A DNA stretch of 64,000 bases from NCBI GenBank assembly GCA_020634435.1, contig JACKBS010000018.1:1-64000 (forward strand), written 5' to 3'. Positions within the stretch are counted from its first letter, which is position 1. The number at the start of each line of letters is the position of its first letter. Below are positions 25,997 through 34,842 of the stretch, in pieces. Source of the stretch: Ardenticatenaceae bacterium (lineage in GTDB: Bacteria; Chloroflexota; Anaerolineae; Promineifilales; Promineifilaceae). A model generated the notes under the pieces. That model was not told the DNA's origin. It worked only from the letters and a program-made list of their open reading frames with translations, and did no database searches. Both the position numbers and the translations under genes were made by a program.

Positions 25997-27516
25997 ACGT
26001 GCGGGACCTTTTCCAGCCGCCGGATGCCGTCCTGATCCAGGATCAGGCGCAGATGGCGGTTTTCTTTATTGATGCCGGGCTGCATAGTTTTGTAGCGGGC
26101 AATTAAATTTACATGATAAACCTTGTGGCAGAGCAAAGGCACCAGTTCGCCTTCCTGAATGAGGTACCGTTCCTGAACAGGTTCTGCCATCTTTTTCAGG
26201 AAATGTCTGATATCAAAGCGTAAGATATCGTTGACGCCCGTAATTATCGGAAACCCAGGGAGTATCTCTTCAGCATTTTTGATTTGCAGCTCGATCTCTT
26301 TGGTGTAGCAGATGATGTATTCCCCCCGCCCCTCATTAGAAATTTCGGTGATGTGATCCCGATTGCGCGCACGCAGCACAGAGAGCGGCACATCATCTTC
26401 ATGAATAAAGCGCACTTTTTCACGCAAGGTGCCCAGGCGATGCTGCCTGTCTTGCGTGCGAATGGTGATACGCCGATCAAACAGATAATTCTCCAAGCGC
26501 TGGGCAAACATCATGCGGCTGATTTCTTTGATGCGATCCTTGAACATGTAGCCAATCACCAGGGCAATGAAGAAAGGCAACGTAAAATTGCCAAATTGCA
26601 GCTGGAAGTAAAATGCAACGGCCGTTGCAAAAACCATCGCTAATCCAGCCGCCAACGACAAGATCAGCTGCTCCCAATATTTCCCGTCTGGCTGAACATC
26701 GGTATTCAGGAAGAGCACACTGGAGGCATACTTTTTCAGAATGGAAGCGCGATATAGATATGTTTCATTGTCCCCGTCCGGATCCAAAATGGATTCAAAG
26801 CCCCGTGTTTTGCGATATTTTGCCTCTCGCAACGTCAACTCGCTTAGGGCAATTTTGTAATCCTCCCGATTGGTCTTTTTGAGATACTCATCCACGATTT
26901 GGAACATCTCCACAGCACTTTCTTCAATAAGAATGCTGAGCGACTCATCCGTAAACAGGAAAGCGGTAAACACGGCCGGCGGCACGTGCGGCAAATTAAA
27001 ATCGGCCAGCAGCGACCGATAACGCTGTGTTACCCGGGCCGATTCCGTAATAAACTCATCGACCAGATTGTGAACCAGATAGTGTGTTTTGCCGTGCGGC
27101 GTGGCCTGCACCTCCTCAACACGCCGCTCAATCAGCATAAAGTGCTCGCGCAAGGCGCTTTTGAGCATGGCGCTGAGCAGCTTCATTTGGGTTATGAGTT
27201 GGTTGTGAACGGCCGTATCCCCCAACCACCCTGGCTTCCGCACAATCGCCTCAATGTTACGCAGTGGCGAGCGTGCCCCGTCGGCAAACTCACGCAGGTT
27301 CAGGCTGGGCGTTTTCAGGCGAATGTGGCTTTGCACATCCTGGTAAAAAGTTTGTCTGGGATAGGTTTGCGGCGTAATGCCCAGGCTTTGCGGCACAAAA
27401 AAGTAAGTGGCAATCTGGTAGCGGGTTTTCTGGTCGGCGTGCAGTTCGTAATCCAGCTTAATTTCAATCTGGTACTGATCATGATGCTTCACCGACTGTT
27501 GGATGGTTTCAAGCAT
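25993..27516 (-). CDS. Unrecognised membrane protein, 507 aa
   Basis: I do not recognise this family. The N-terminal ~280 residues are soluble and largely helical, with charged segments (RRVEEVQATPHGKTHYLVHN). Two adjacent transmembrane helices lie at ~285-330 (LILSLAAGLAMVFATAVAFY, FTLPFFIALVIGYMF). A ~170-residue C-terminal domain follows, with FDRRITIRTQDRQHRLGTL and several beta-like strands. The hairpin topology puts both large domains on the same side, probably the cytoplasm. AGAGGA lies 8 nt before ATG 27516. Its stop codon lies in the family B palindrome. Confidence 0.6.
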   Translation of the reverse strand: MLETIQQSVKHHDQYQIEIKLDYELHADQKTRYQIATYFFVPQSLGITPQTYPRQTFYQDVQSHIRLKTPSLNLREFADGARSPLRNIEAIVRKPGWLGDTAVHNQLITQMKLLSAMLKSALREHFMLIERRVEEVQATPHGKTHYLVHNLVDEFITESARVTQRYRSLLADFNLPHVPPAVFTAFLFTDESLSILIEESAVEMFQIVDEYLKKTNREDYKIALSELTLREAKYRKTRGFESILDPDGDNETYLYRASILKKYASSVLFLNTDVQPDGKYWEQLILSLAAGLAMVFATAVAFYFQLQFGNFTLPFFIALVIGYMFKDRIKEISRMMFAQRLENYLFDRRITIRTQDRQHRLGTLREKVRFIHEDDVPLSVLRARNRDHITEISNEGRGEYIICYTKEIELQIKNAEEILPGFPIITGVNDILRFDIRHFLKKMAEPVQERYLIQEGELVPLLCHKVYHVNLIARYKTMQPGINKENRHLRLILDQDGIRRLEKVPHV

Positions 27517-27621
27517 GTGGTGATTCCTCTAAACTAGTCAAGTTTGCATTTATTCTTCGTTTACTGAGCCAAACCCTTTGCGGCAGATTTAGCTCAGCGT
27601 GACAAACCTCGGCTAAACGGG

Positions 27622-27679
27622 ATTTCCCCGGAAACTTCAAAATGGGCAGACGTTCTCCTTATGCAGTTTCCGGGGAAAT
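27622..27679. terminator. 15-bp inverted repeat, probable 3' end of the peroxidase fusion gene
   Basis: ATTTCCCCGGAAACT (27622-27636) pairs perfectly with AGTTTCCGGGGAAAT (27665-27679) around a 28-nt loop. It lies downstream of the large - strand gene ending at 27767 and upstream of the 507-aa membrane protein gene. The U-run is weak, so it may be an RNA-stabilising hairpin rather than a strict terminator. Confidence 0.5.
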
Positions 27680-27766
27680 TTTTGGGTGCAAAAGAGATGC
27701 GAAGAGAACGCAGGTTGGTGGTCTATCCATCATGGCCTCGATTCGTTGGGAAATTTGTGGCTAAAA

Positions 27767-30700
27767 TCAGGGAAGTTTAAGCAGCTGGTTGGCGGCAACG
27801 GCCGTTTCCTCCCAAACGCCATCGGCCCACGTCACCCGCACCCGAACCGCCTCAGTAAACTGACCCAGCCCAAAGTGCAATCGGGGGTCTTCGGATGCCA
27901 GATAGCTGCTGCCCACATGCCACTCGCGCCGCAAGATACGGCCGTCTGGCAATTCCACTTCCACCACGGCACCGGGATAAAAGCCATTGAGCTGAACTTG
28001 CAGCCAGTTGCCCGTGGCCCCGTTGTTTTGCAGCAGCGCAGGCGCACCACCAATCGTGTTGATGGCCACGTCCAGGTCGCCGTCGTTGTCGTAGTCGGCC
28101 ATGGCACTGCCACGGGCCAGCAGGCGACCCACGCCGTCCTCGTGCAGGCCCACCTGGCGCGTCCATTCGCGGAACTGGCCCGGCTTGCCTTCCTGGGCCA
28201 TGTTGCCGTAAAAGCGCACCAGCTCCGGGTCGCTGGCCAGATTGGAGACGGGCACACGGCCGTTTACGGTCATCAAATCAATGTCGCCATCCTGGTCAAA
28301 ATCGGCAAAGTGGGTGCCCCAGCCGGTCATGTTGCTGCCCAGGCCGCTGATGCCGATGCGGTAGGTGCTGTAGCGGAACACCAGTTCGTCCCGTTCGTCC
28401 AATTCGTTGCGGTACAGCGCGTTCAGTTCCGCTTCCCAATTGGTGACAAATAGGTCGAAACGGCCGTCGCCATCATAATCGCCACCCGTCACCCCCATGC
28501 CGCTGCCGGAGTCGCCAATGTCGGCGCTGAGGCTCAAATCTTCAAAGTGGAAACCGGCGGGGCTGTCGTCGGGAACGGCCGTATACAGCCGGTTGGGTTG
28601 GCCGTCGTTGGCAATGTACAGTTCAAAACGGCCGTCATCGTCCAGATCGCTAAAAATGGCCCCCAACGCCCGCTCTTCCCGCTCTAGCCCAACTTCGAGC
28701 GTTACTTGACGGAAGGTGCCGTCGCCGTTGTTGAGGTACATCCGATCCGGCAAGCCGTAATAATCTTGCGGGAACGCGCCGCTGGGATGCGGAATCTTGT
28801 TCTGCAAACTGATGTACGCGCCGACGAACAAATCGGGCCAGCCATCGGCATTGAGATCGGCGACAGCGGCGGCGCTGTTCCACTCCGGCGCGTCCAGGCC
28901 AGCAGCCGCCGCGCCTTCCACAAACGTGCCATCGCCCTGGTTCCACAGCAATTGGTTCGGGCCGTCGGCCGTCACGAACAAATCGGGCCAGCCGTCCAGG
29001 TTAAAATCGGCGGCAATGCAGCCGTTGCCACGCAGGGCAAGATTGGTGCCAGTTTGCGCCGACACGTCGCTAAACTGCCCATTTTGGTTGTGGAAGAGAG
29101 CGCTGGTCGGCCAGCCGCCGTTGGCCTGCCAATAATCGATCTCATCCTCGGCGTAGCTGTTCACCAGGTACAAATCTTGCCAGCCGTCCTGGTCGTAGTC
29201 GATCCAGCACAAACCGCCGCCCATCATCGCCGCCGGATCGGCAAAGATGCCGGTGCGGAAAGCGCCGTGCTGGAAGTTCAGTCCTGCCTGGGCCGCCACG
29301 TTGGTAAAGTGCAGTTGAGTGATGGCGGTGGGATCGGGGGCGGTGTCGGCAACGGCCGTATTTCCTCCATCCGCCACGCCAACCGGCACCGTTAACCCCG
29401 TCGGCACCGGGTCCAACGGGAAGCCGCTGGGCACAGTCTCAGGAATAAATTCGTGCAAATCAACCGCCGCCGGATCGGTTAGCGCCTGCAAAAAAGCTAC
29501 CAAATCGGCGATTTCCTGCTCGGTGAGCGGCAAGCCGTTGATCAGTTCCGGCGCGGCGGTGGTGAGCTGGTCTTCGGGATTGTACGGCCGTACGCTGCTG
29601 TAAAAGGCAGGCGGCAAAAATTGGCTGGGATCGTAGCTGGTGGCCATGCCGTTGATGTCCGCATGGTGAGCAATCGCCAGCTCCAGCGTAGGATACGCGC
29701 CGCTGTGGAAGTAGGGCGCGGTCAATTCCACGTTGCGCAGCGGCGCGGTACGGAAGGTGAAGCGATCACGCGCGTCAAAGGTGACGGCGGCATGGCCCCA
29801 ATCGTCGCGGCCTTCTGGTCCGTGCCCCTTGCCCGGTCCCAGCTGCGGCACCAGCAGGTTGTAAAACTGCAAATCGGTGAACAGGTCACCCGCATGGCAA
29901 GACGCGCAGTTAACGGCCGTATTGCTCTCGCCATAAAAAATGAGTGCGCCACGTTTTTGCTGCTCTGTCAGAGCCGTTGTGTCCCCAGCCAAATAATCGT
30001 CCCAGGGCGCGGCAGTCATAATAAATTCCCGTTCAAAGGCAGCGATGGCGGCGACAACGGCCGTAATGTCCGGCTCCGGCGTGCCAAACAGGGCTTCAAA
30101 CTGTTCTGTGTAGCCCGGAATGGTGTACAGGCGGCTCATCAAGTCGCGGCGAATCGCTTCCGGTGGCAGATGGCCCAGCGTGGCCCCGGCCATCTCATGC
30201 AAACTGGTGACGGGGAACATCGCCTGCACCGCCAGCGCATCGGTAAGCTGGCGCTGGTTCACCTGATCTTCGAGTGTGGTCACGATACCCGCGTAGCCAT
30301 CGACACGGCCGTCCCAAAACTGCACGGGCAGGAGGGCACTGTTGAGAATGGTGGGCGAATTGCGCGGTACAAATGCGCCGATGAACGGATTGTTCACCAG
30401 CAGATTTTCCTCTTCAATACCCAAATTGACCGTGGCCACAAATTCGCGCTGCGGCCCCAGCCCTTCCCCACCCGTGCCGATGGGCAGTGCCCGGCCATCC
30501 CCCATCGCCAGGGCGGGATGGTGGCAGGTGGCGCAGCTGATGTTTTGATCACCAGACAAAACCGGATCGAAAAAGAGCTGTTGGCCGAGTTTAACAAGGG
30601 CCGGATCGTCTTCGGGGAGCGTTGTGGTGGGATACGGCCGTAATCCCTGCTGGTCAATCACTACACGCAACACCGCATCCAAATCACCAAATTCCTGGCG

Positions 30701-31885
30701 CGATGTAGCCACTTCACCACTGCGGGCGGGCTGCGACAACGATTCAGCTTCCGGCTGGCCCCAATACACTTCGATGACGTTGCCCTCAAACACCTGGCTG
30801 ATCAGCAGCGAACCATCCGCACGGGGCAGCACCGAAGTGGGGAAATCCAGTCCGTCCAGCACCAGCTCCAGCTCGCCATTGGCAGAAACGCGGCTCAGAC
30901 GGCCGCTGTTGGCCAGGTAGCCAGAACCACTAAAGCAGGAGGCATCCTGCCGGAAACGGGCAAATTCCAACAGCCAGATCGTGCCGTCCAGCCCCCGTGC
31001 CACGTCAATGGGCATGTTCAGGCCATCGACCACAAGCCGCTCGTTGCGGTTTTCGTCGATGGCTACCAAACGGCCGCTGTCGGCGGGGTATGGGCAGCCG
31101 CCAAACAGGGTCACAAAATATTCGCGGTTCACCCGCTCGATGCCCGTCGGCACAGGATCGATACTGCTGTTGGCCACCTTAATCGAGGAGAAGCGGTGGA
31201 AAAAGCGCGTGGTGCCCGCTTCGGTTTCTTTGGCCACACCGTTGCCGCTGGCGTCACTCACCACGGGAATGCCGTTCGGATCAAACGTTATGTCAAACGG
31301 ATTGATCAGCTGGACATTGTTCAGGGGCAGCATGGTACTGGTCAGATCGTCCGCAGTAAAAGGCGCGGCAGGCAGTGAAAGATCATTGGGCAGGGGCAGG
31401 GTGTAGAGGTGGCCAAGATTGAAGTGGGCAGTGTAGAGGGTACGGCCGTCTGGCGACAGTTTTACAAAGGGCACCCCGGACAAATCGCCGGAATCCCGCC
31501 CGCTGGGCAAGCCGCTGATGAAGCGCCCCACCTGGCCGTCGGGGGTGATCATCGAAACGCCTGCGGACATATCATCGTTGCCGGTACCTTCTTCGGCGAC
31601 CAGAACAGCGCCGTTGGGCAATTCGGTCATTCCGGCAGGATTAAGCAGGCCATTGGCAAATTCGCGGGTGAGCAAAATGGGGTCGGGTTCTGGTTCCGGG
31701 GCTGGCTGGCAGGCAGCAAGCAAAAAAAGCAGGCACACAGAGAGGCACAGAGCAGACACAGAGTTGCGCAGAGAGTGCAGGAACGTGTAGGGGCGAGGCG
31801 ATTGGCAATCACCTGTACCCAGCGAGACATCATCTATCAAATCGCCTCGCCCATTCGCCACATTATTTTTGTTCAACATTGTCAT
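27767..31885 (-). CDS. Lipoprotein fusing a di-heme peroxidase to an FG-GAP/UnbV propeller
   Basis: A 1372-residue exported lipoprotein. A signal with lipobox LAAC (~55-58) is followed by a ScyD/NHL-like beta-propeller (~70-400, NPAGMTELPNGAVLVAEEG). Next is a cytochrome c peroxidase/MauG-type domain with heme motifs CATCH (~450) and CASCH (~660). From ~858 come FG-GAP/VCBS repeats with Ca-type DxDxDG loops (DYDQDGWQDLY, DYDGDGRFDLF, DYDNDGDLDVA), and an ASPIC/UnbV domain ends the protein (~1290-1370). Each part is usually a separate protein, so this is a rare fusion. It should be a periplasmic or surface redox enzyme with an attached propeller; the substrate is unknown. The next - strand gene upstream starts only 2 nt from it. 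Confidence 0.85.
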   Translation of the reverse strand: MTMLNKNNVANGRGDLIDDVSLGTGDCQSPRPYTFLHSLRNSVSALCLSVCLLFLLAACQPAPEPEPDPILLTREFANGLLNPAGMTELPNGAVLVAEEGTGNDDMSAGVSMITPDGQVGRFISGLPSGRDSGDLSGVPFVKLSPDGRTLYTAHFNLGHLYTLPLPNDLSLPAAPFTADDLTSTMLPLNNVQLINPFDITFDPNGIPVVSDASGNGVAKETEAGTTRFFHRFSSIKVANSSIDPVPTGIERVNREYFVTLFGGCPYPADSGRLVAIDENRNERLVVDGLNMPIDVARGLDGTIWLLEFARFRQDASCFSGSGYLANSGRLSRVSANGELELVLDGLDFPTSVLPRADGSLLISQVFEGNVIEVYWGQPEAESLSQPARSGEVATSRQEFGDLDAVLRVVIDQQGLRPYPTTTLPEDDPALVKLGQQLFFDPVLSGDQNISCATCHHPALAMGDGRALPIGTGGEGLGPQREFVATVNLGIEEENLLVNNPFIGAFVPRNSPTILNSALLPVQFWDGRVDGYAGIVTTLEDQVNQRQLTDALAVQAMFPVTSLHEMAGATLGHLPPEAIRRDLMSRLYTIPGYTEQFEALFGTPEPDITAVVAAIAAFEREFIMTAAPWDDYLAGDTTALTEQQKRGALIFYGESNTAVNCASCHAGDLFTDLQFYNLLVPQLGPGKGHGPEGRDDWGHAAVTFDARDRFTFRTAPLRNVELTAPYFHSGAYPTLELAIAHHADINGMATSYDPSQFLPPAFYSSVRPYNPEDQLTTAAPELINGLPLTEQEIADLVAFLQALTDPAAVDLHEFIPETVPSGFPLDPVPTGLTVPVGVADGGNTAVADTAPDPTAITQLHFTNVAAQAGLNFQHGAFRTGIFADPAAMMGGGLCWIDYDQDGWQDLYLVNSYAEDEIDYWQANGGWPTSALFHNQNGQFSDVSAQTGTNLALRGNGCIAADFNLDGWPDLFVTADGPNQLLWNQGDGTFVEGAAAAGLDAPEWNSAAAVADLNADGWPDLFVGAYISLQNKIPHPSGAFPQDYYGLPDRMYLNNGDGTFRQVTLEVGLEREERALGAIFSDLDDDGRFELYIANDGQPNRLYTAVPDDSPAGFHFEDLSLSADIGDSGSGMGVTGGDYDGDGRFDLFVTNWEAELNALYRNELDERDELVFRYSTYRIGISGLGSNMTGWGTHFADFDQDGDIDLMTVNGRVPVSNLASDPELVRFYGNMAQEGKPGQFREWTRQVGLHEDGVGRLLARGSAMADYDNDGDLDVAINTIGGAPALLQNNGATGNWLQVQLNGFYPGAVVEVELPDGRILRREWHVGSSYLASEDPRLHFGLGQFTEAVRVRVTWADGVWEETAVAANQLLKLP

Positions 31886-31886
31886 C

Positions 31887-32933
31887 TCAGGGTAAGTTTA
31901 GCAGGAGATCGGGGCGATCGGAAATGATGCCATCGACGCCCCAGTCGATCAGCCGCTGCATGTCGGCGGTCTCGTTCACCGTCCAGGGAATGACCACCAA
32001 CCCTTCTTCGTGCGCCTTGTTGACCAGTTCGGCGGTGACATCCTTTTGGTTCGGCGACCAGACGTTAAATTTGTAAGCGGCGTAAACGTCCAACTTAGCT
32101 TCACCGCCTGTGGTCAAGGCCGCCAGCCGAATTTGGCTGTCAATGGCGCGAATGGTGCGCAGGGAGCGATGGTCGAAACTTTGGATGATGACGCGATCGG
32201 TGAGAGAACGGCCGTTCACAATTTCCAAAATTGCCAGTTCAAACGGCCCAGCCTCACCACCGGTAAAACCATCGTCGATGTACTCAGGGTGATCTGATTC
32301 GCGCTTGGTTTCGATGTTGAATTGCACCGTAGCCGCGTTGTTGCGCTGCGCCTCGGTTTTTAGCTCCGAATTGGCATACGCGTCCACAAAATCGAACAGT
32401 TCCGCCAGGGTGATGATGCGGTAATCATTGCCAGCTAGGGGGGTGGAAACGGCCGTTTGCTCAGGAAAACGGTCCTCATCTGGATTCAAATCACAAATGT
32501 AGGATTGCACCACCGACAGCGGCTGCTGGCTAATAAAAATACGCCGTAGCGGATTGCGTGGGTCCAGCGCGTCTGGATTAGCGGGATCTTCCGGCAGGCG
32601 GCATTTGGTATCGTCAAGAATCGGATCATGCCACACAACTACCTGACCATCTTGCGTAAAGTGCAAATCCAGCTCCAGCGTCGTCACGCCCAAATCGAGA
32701 GCCGTTTCAAAGGCAGGCAAGGTGTTTTCTGGCCGCAAACCGCGCGTCCCGCGATGCCCCTCGGCATCAAAACCGGTTGGCAAATTGTCCGTGCCTACAA
32801 AAGATAAAGTAATTGCATCTGAAGCCATCGTCTCTGGCTGCTCCGTCTGGCTAGCCGCATTGCAGGCCAAAAGTAAAAGTGGCAGCAGGAGAAAAATGAG
32901 AAGTCTAAGTTGCCGCCTGTATTGTCTATGCAT
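31887..32933 (-). CDS. Glycerophosphodiester phosphodiesterase lipoprotein
   Basis: Hydrolyses glycerophosphodiesters to glycerol 3-phosphate and an alcohol outside the cytoplasmic membrane. Lipobox LLAC near residue 24 predicts a lipoprotein. The catalytic GDPD signature is clear: AEGHRGTRGLRPENTLPAFE (His and Arg/Glu), then TTLELDLHFTQDGQVVVWHD with acidic metal ligands and the second His. The metal-binding Glu pair shows as ELDL and later NIETKR. It ends one base before the peroxidase fusion gene, which implies one transcript. The nearby sugar-type ABC operon with a glycerol-kinase-like kinase suggests scavenging of lipid head-group glycerol. Confidence 0.88.
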   Translation of the reverse strand: MHRQYRRQLRLLIFLLLPLLLLACNAASQTEQPETMASDAITLSFVGTDNLPTGFDAEGHRGTRGLRPENTLPAFETALDLGVTTLELDLHFTQDGQVVVWHDPILDDTKCRLPEDPANPDALDPRNPLRRIFISQQPLSVVQSYICDLNPDEDRFPEQTAVSTPLAGNDYRIITLAELFDFVDAYANSELKTEAQRNNAATVQFNIETKRESDHPEYIDDGFTGGEAGPFELAILEIVNGRSLTDRVIIQSFDHRSLRTIRAIDSQIRLAALTTGGEAKLDVYAAYKFNVWSPNQKDVTAELVNKAHEEGLVVIPWTVNETADMQRLIDWGVDGIISDRPDLLLNLP

Positions 32934-33014
32934 TTGGGTTATTCCGTAGCCGCGCTTTCTTAGCGCGCAAAGGCGAGGGTTGTTGGTGGCAAAGAAATAA
33001 TCAGGTAAGTGATA

Positions 33015-33133
33015 TTGTCATTCTGAGCGAAGCGAAGAATCCCGCAAGGAACAAATGGTAAATGCTTTAATCAAACCAAAGTTCCACTTTTTAGTAAGCG
33101 GGCGGGATGCTTCGGAGGACCTCAGCATGACAA
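33015..33133. repeat. MITE-like inverted repeat of the TGTCATTCTGAGC family
   Basis: The left arm starting TTGTCATTCTGAGC (33015-33045) and the right arm ending CTCAGCATGACAA (33102-33133) are imperfect inverted repeats of ~31 bp. The inside edge GGATTC/GGATGC is shared, with ~56 bp between them. Sequences starting TGTCATTCTGAGC are frequent intergenic repeats in several phyla. It fills most of the 309-bp gap between the glycerophosphodiesterase and solute-binding protein genes. Confidence 0.65.
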
Positions 33134-33187
33134 GTTTATTGCCCGAATGAATTTCTACCCTTAAGTATCCTCAGCTACAACAAAAGG

Positions 33188-33225
33188 AAAAAGGTGGCAG
33201 ATCGGCTCTGATCTGCCACCTTTTT
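33188..33225. terminator. Strong bidirectional Rho-independent terminator
   Basis: A 16-bp perfect stem (AAAAAGGTGGCAGATC against its complement) with a 6-nt loop GGCTCT gives a GC-rich hairpin flanked by A-run and T-run. It can terminate in both directions. It directly follows the stop of the solute-binding protein gene on the - strand (33243). Confidence 0.9.
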
Positions 33226-33242
33226 AAGCTAAAACCGGGTGA

Positions 33243-34700
33243 TTACTGGAAGAAAGCGTTGTAGTCGGCCAGTTCTTGGTTGGCTTTTTCGGCGGCGATG
33301 TCCAGAGCTTCCTGGGCCGTCATGCCGTCATCCAGCACGGAGCTGTACGCCTCAACAATCAGACGACGAATCGCCGGGGACGGGCCGGAACGACCACCCA
33401 ACACGGCGTAGTTCGGGCTGCCATCGTCCAACGTGGTCTTGGTGCTTTCCAACTGGTTGATAGCCGTCACGAAGTTCGGGTTTTCTTCCCAGAAGGTGGT
33501 CAGGTCAGCATTGCCGCTGATGTCGGTACGTACCGGGAAGTAGCCGGTGCCGGTGTGCCAGGTCACCTGCTGTGCTTCCTCAGCCATGAACTTCATGAAC
33601 TGCCAGGCAGCATTATTTGTTGCTTCATCACCAGAGTCGATGAGCCACAAAGCAGCACCACCAATCACCACACCGTTGCGGTCGCCCGCGCTGTCGGCGT
33701 AGGGAATAAACATGGTGCCAACTTCAAACTCTGCACCGTCTTGCAAACCACGCGTACCGGCGGTAGAGTCGAACATCATGGCGGCTTCGCCAGCCAGGAA
33801 GACGGTGTCGGTGTCGGTCCAGGTGTTGCCCAGGTTCGGGGAGTAGCCGTCAGCAATCAGGCCAGTGAGGAAATCGAAGACCTCGACGCCCACGCCCTGG
33901 TTGAACATGACTTCGGTGGCCCGGCCCGTACGGCCGTTGTCATTGTTGAAGTACAAACCACCGCTGTTGGCCAAAATCTGCTCGAAGTACCAGCCAACCT
34001 GGCCCAACGCGATGCAGTATTCGGTCTCGCCGCTGGCCTGAATGGCATCACAGGCAGCCAGCATTTCGCTGAAAGACCAGCTGGTGCCATCTGCCGGGGG
34101 CTCAACGCCAGCCGCCGCAAACATATCTTTGTTGTAGAACAAGATCGGTGTGGAGCTGTTGAAAGCCATAGCCACCATGCCTTCGCCGTCGCCATAATAA
34201 TCAGCCACAGCAGGCACAAAAACGCTGGAATCGTAACCATCAGCAGCCATCAGATCGTGGGCGGCAATAAGGCGACCCGTGTCGATCATGGTCTGGGATG
34301 CAAGGTCAAAGTTCTGGATGATGTTTGGCTCGGTGCCAGTCTCAAAAGCAGCCAGCAGAGCGTTGTAGGTGTCATCGTAGGAGCCCTGGTAGGTGGCGTT
34401 TACCACAATACCATCCTGGCTGTCGTTGAAGCGACCCACGAGTTCATCTACCACCGCGCCGAGGTCGTCGGCCATGGCATGCCAGAACTCCAGGGTAATG
34501 ACCTCATCGGTCATCTCTTCTTCCATGGGTTCTTCGGTGTCAGTGGTGTCTTCAGATACGGCCGTATCTTCTGTCGTCGTATCCGCAGCTGTGTCTTCGG
34601 TGTCGGCCGTGTCGTCGCTCGTGTCACCGCCACCACAGGCAGCCAGCACCAGAGCTAAAGCTAACAACAGCATCCAATATTTGAGCATTTTTCTAGACAT
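33243..34700 (-). CDS. ABC transporter solute-binding lipoprotein (family 1, sugar/G3P type)
   Basis: Extracytoplasmic receptor of a carbohydrate ABC importer. Signal peptide with lipobox LAAC (~19-22), then an acidic Asp/Thr/Glu linker (~25-65), then the SBP family 1 fold (LEFWHAMADDLGAVVDELV, FNDSQDGIVVNATYQGSYDD, PILFYNKDMFAAAGVEPP, WQFMKFMAEEAQQVTWHTGTG). The pattern resembles UgpB, the glycerol-3-phosphate receptor, but identity is not certain. GGAGG precedes ATG 34700 with 6-nt spacing. It is last in the kinase-permease-permease-receptor operon, after two hairpins in the 142-bp gap. No ATPase is encoded. Confidence 0.87.
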   Translation of the reverse strand: MSRKMLKYWMLLLALALVLAACGGGDTSDDTADTEDTAADTTTEDTAVSEDTTDTEEPMEEEMTDEVITLEFWHAMADDLGAVVDELVGRFNDSQDGIVVNATYQGSYDDTYNALLAAFETGTEPNIIQNFDLASQTMIDTGRLIAAHDLMAADGYDSSVFVPAVADYYGDGEGMVAMAFNSSTPILFYNKDMFAAAGVEPPADGTSWSFSEMLAACDAIQASGETEYCIALGQVGWYFEQILANSGGLYFNNDNGRTGRATEVMFNQGVGVEVFDFLTGLIADGYSPNLGNTWTDTDTVFLAGEAAMMFDSTAGTRGLQDGAEFEVGTMFIPYADSAGDRNGVVIGGAALWLIDSGDEATNNAAWQFMKFMAEEAQQVTWHTGTGYFPVRTDISGNADLTTFWEENPNFVTAINQLESTKTTLDDGSPNYAVLGGRSGPSPAIRRLIVEAYSSVLDDGMTAQEALDIAAEKANQELADYNAFFQ

Positions 34701-34758
34701 AGTTCCTCCATTTAATTTGACTTGTGCGCCACAAAATTGTGGTCGCTAACCTTTTCCA

Positions 34759-34787
34759 CACCAGGCACATCCCGGGTTAGTGCCTGG
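34759..34787. repeat. ACCAGGCAC/GTGCCTGGT hairpin
   Basis: A perfect 9-bp stem with an 11-nt loop lies between the permease and receptor genes of the sugar ABC operon, next to the family A palindrome. It is related to the imperfect copy at 5585-5632. It may set unequal transcript levels of permease and receptor. Confidence 0.6.
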
Positions 34788-34806
34788 TGGTAAAAACAAA
34801 TTTAAG

Positions 34807-34839
34807 AGGTGCAACGCACTTTGGAAGTGCGTTGCACCT
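34807..34839. repeat. Palindrome family A, second copy
   Basis: AGGTGCAACGCACTT (34807-34821), TGG loop, and its exact complement (34825-34839). It ends 3 nt after the permease stop codon (34843-34845 on the - strand). Compared with the 21.2 kb copy, the arms differ by a compensated change, so pairing rather than sequence is conserved. Confidence 0.8.
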
Positions 34840-34842
34840 GAA

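Noticed and set aside
27686..28453. Open frame (~255 codons) antisense to the UnbV/FG-GAP region
   Set aside because: Shadow of the DxDxDG-repeat coding region; composition unlike neighbouring proteins.
29621..30643. Long open frame (~340 codons) antisense to the peroxidase fusion
   Set aside because: No recognisable motif or ribosome-binding site, while the opposite strand has CXXCH heme motifs and domain continuity.
33276..34658. Long open frame (~460 codons) antisense to the solute-binding protein gene
   Set aside because: It is an exact shadow of a well-supported lipoprotein gene, has no family features, and arises from biased codon use on the real strand.
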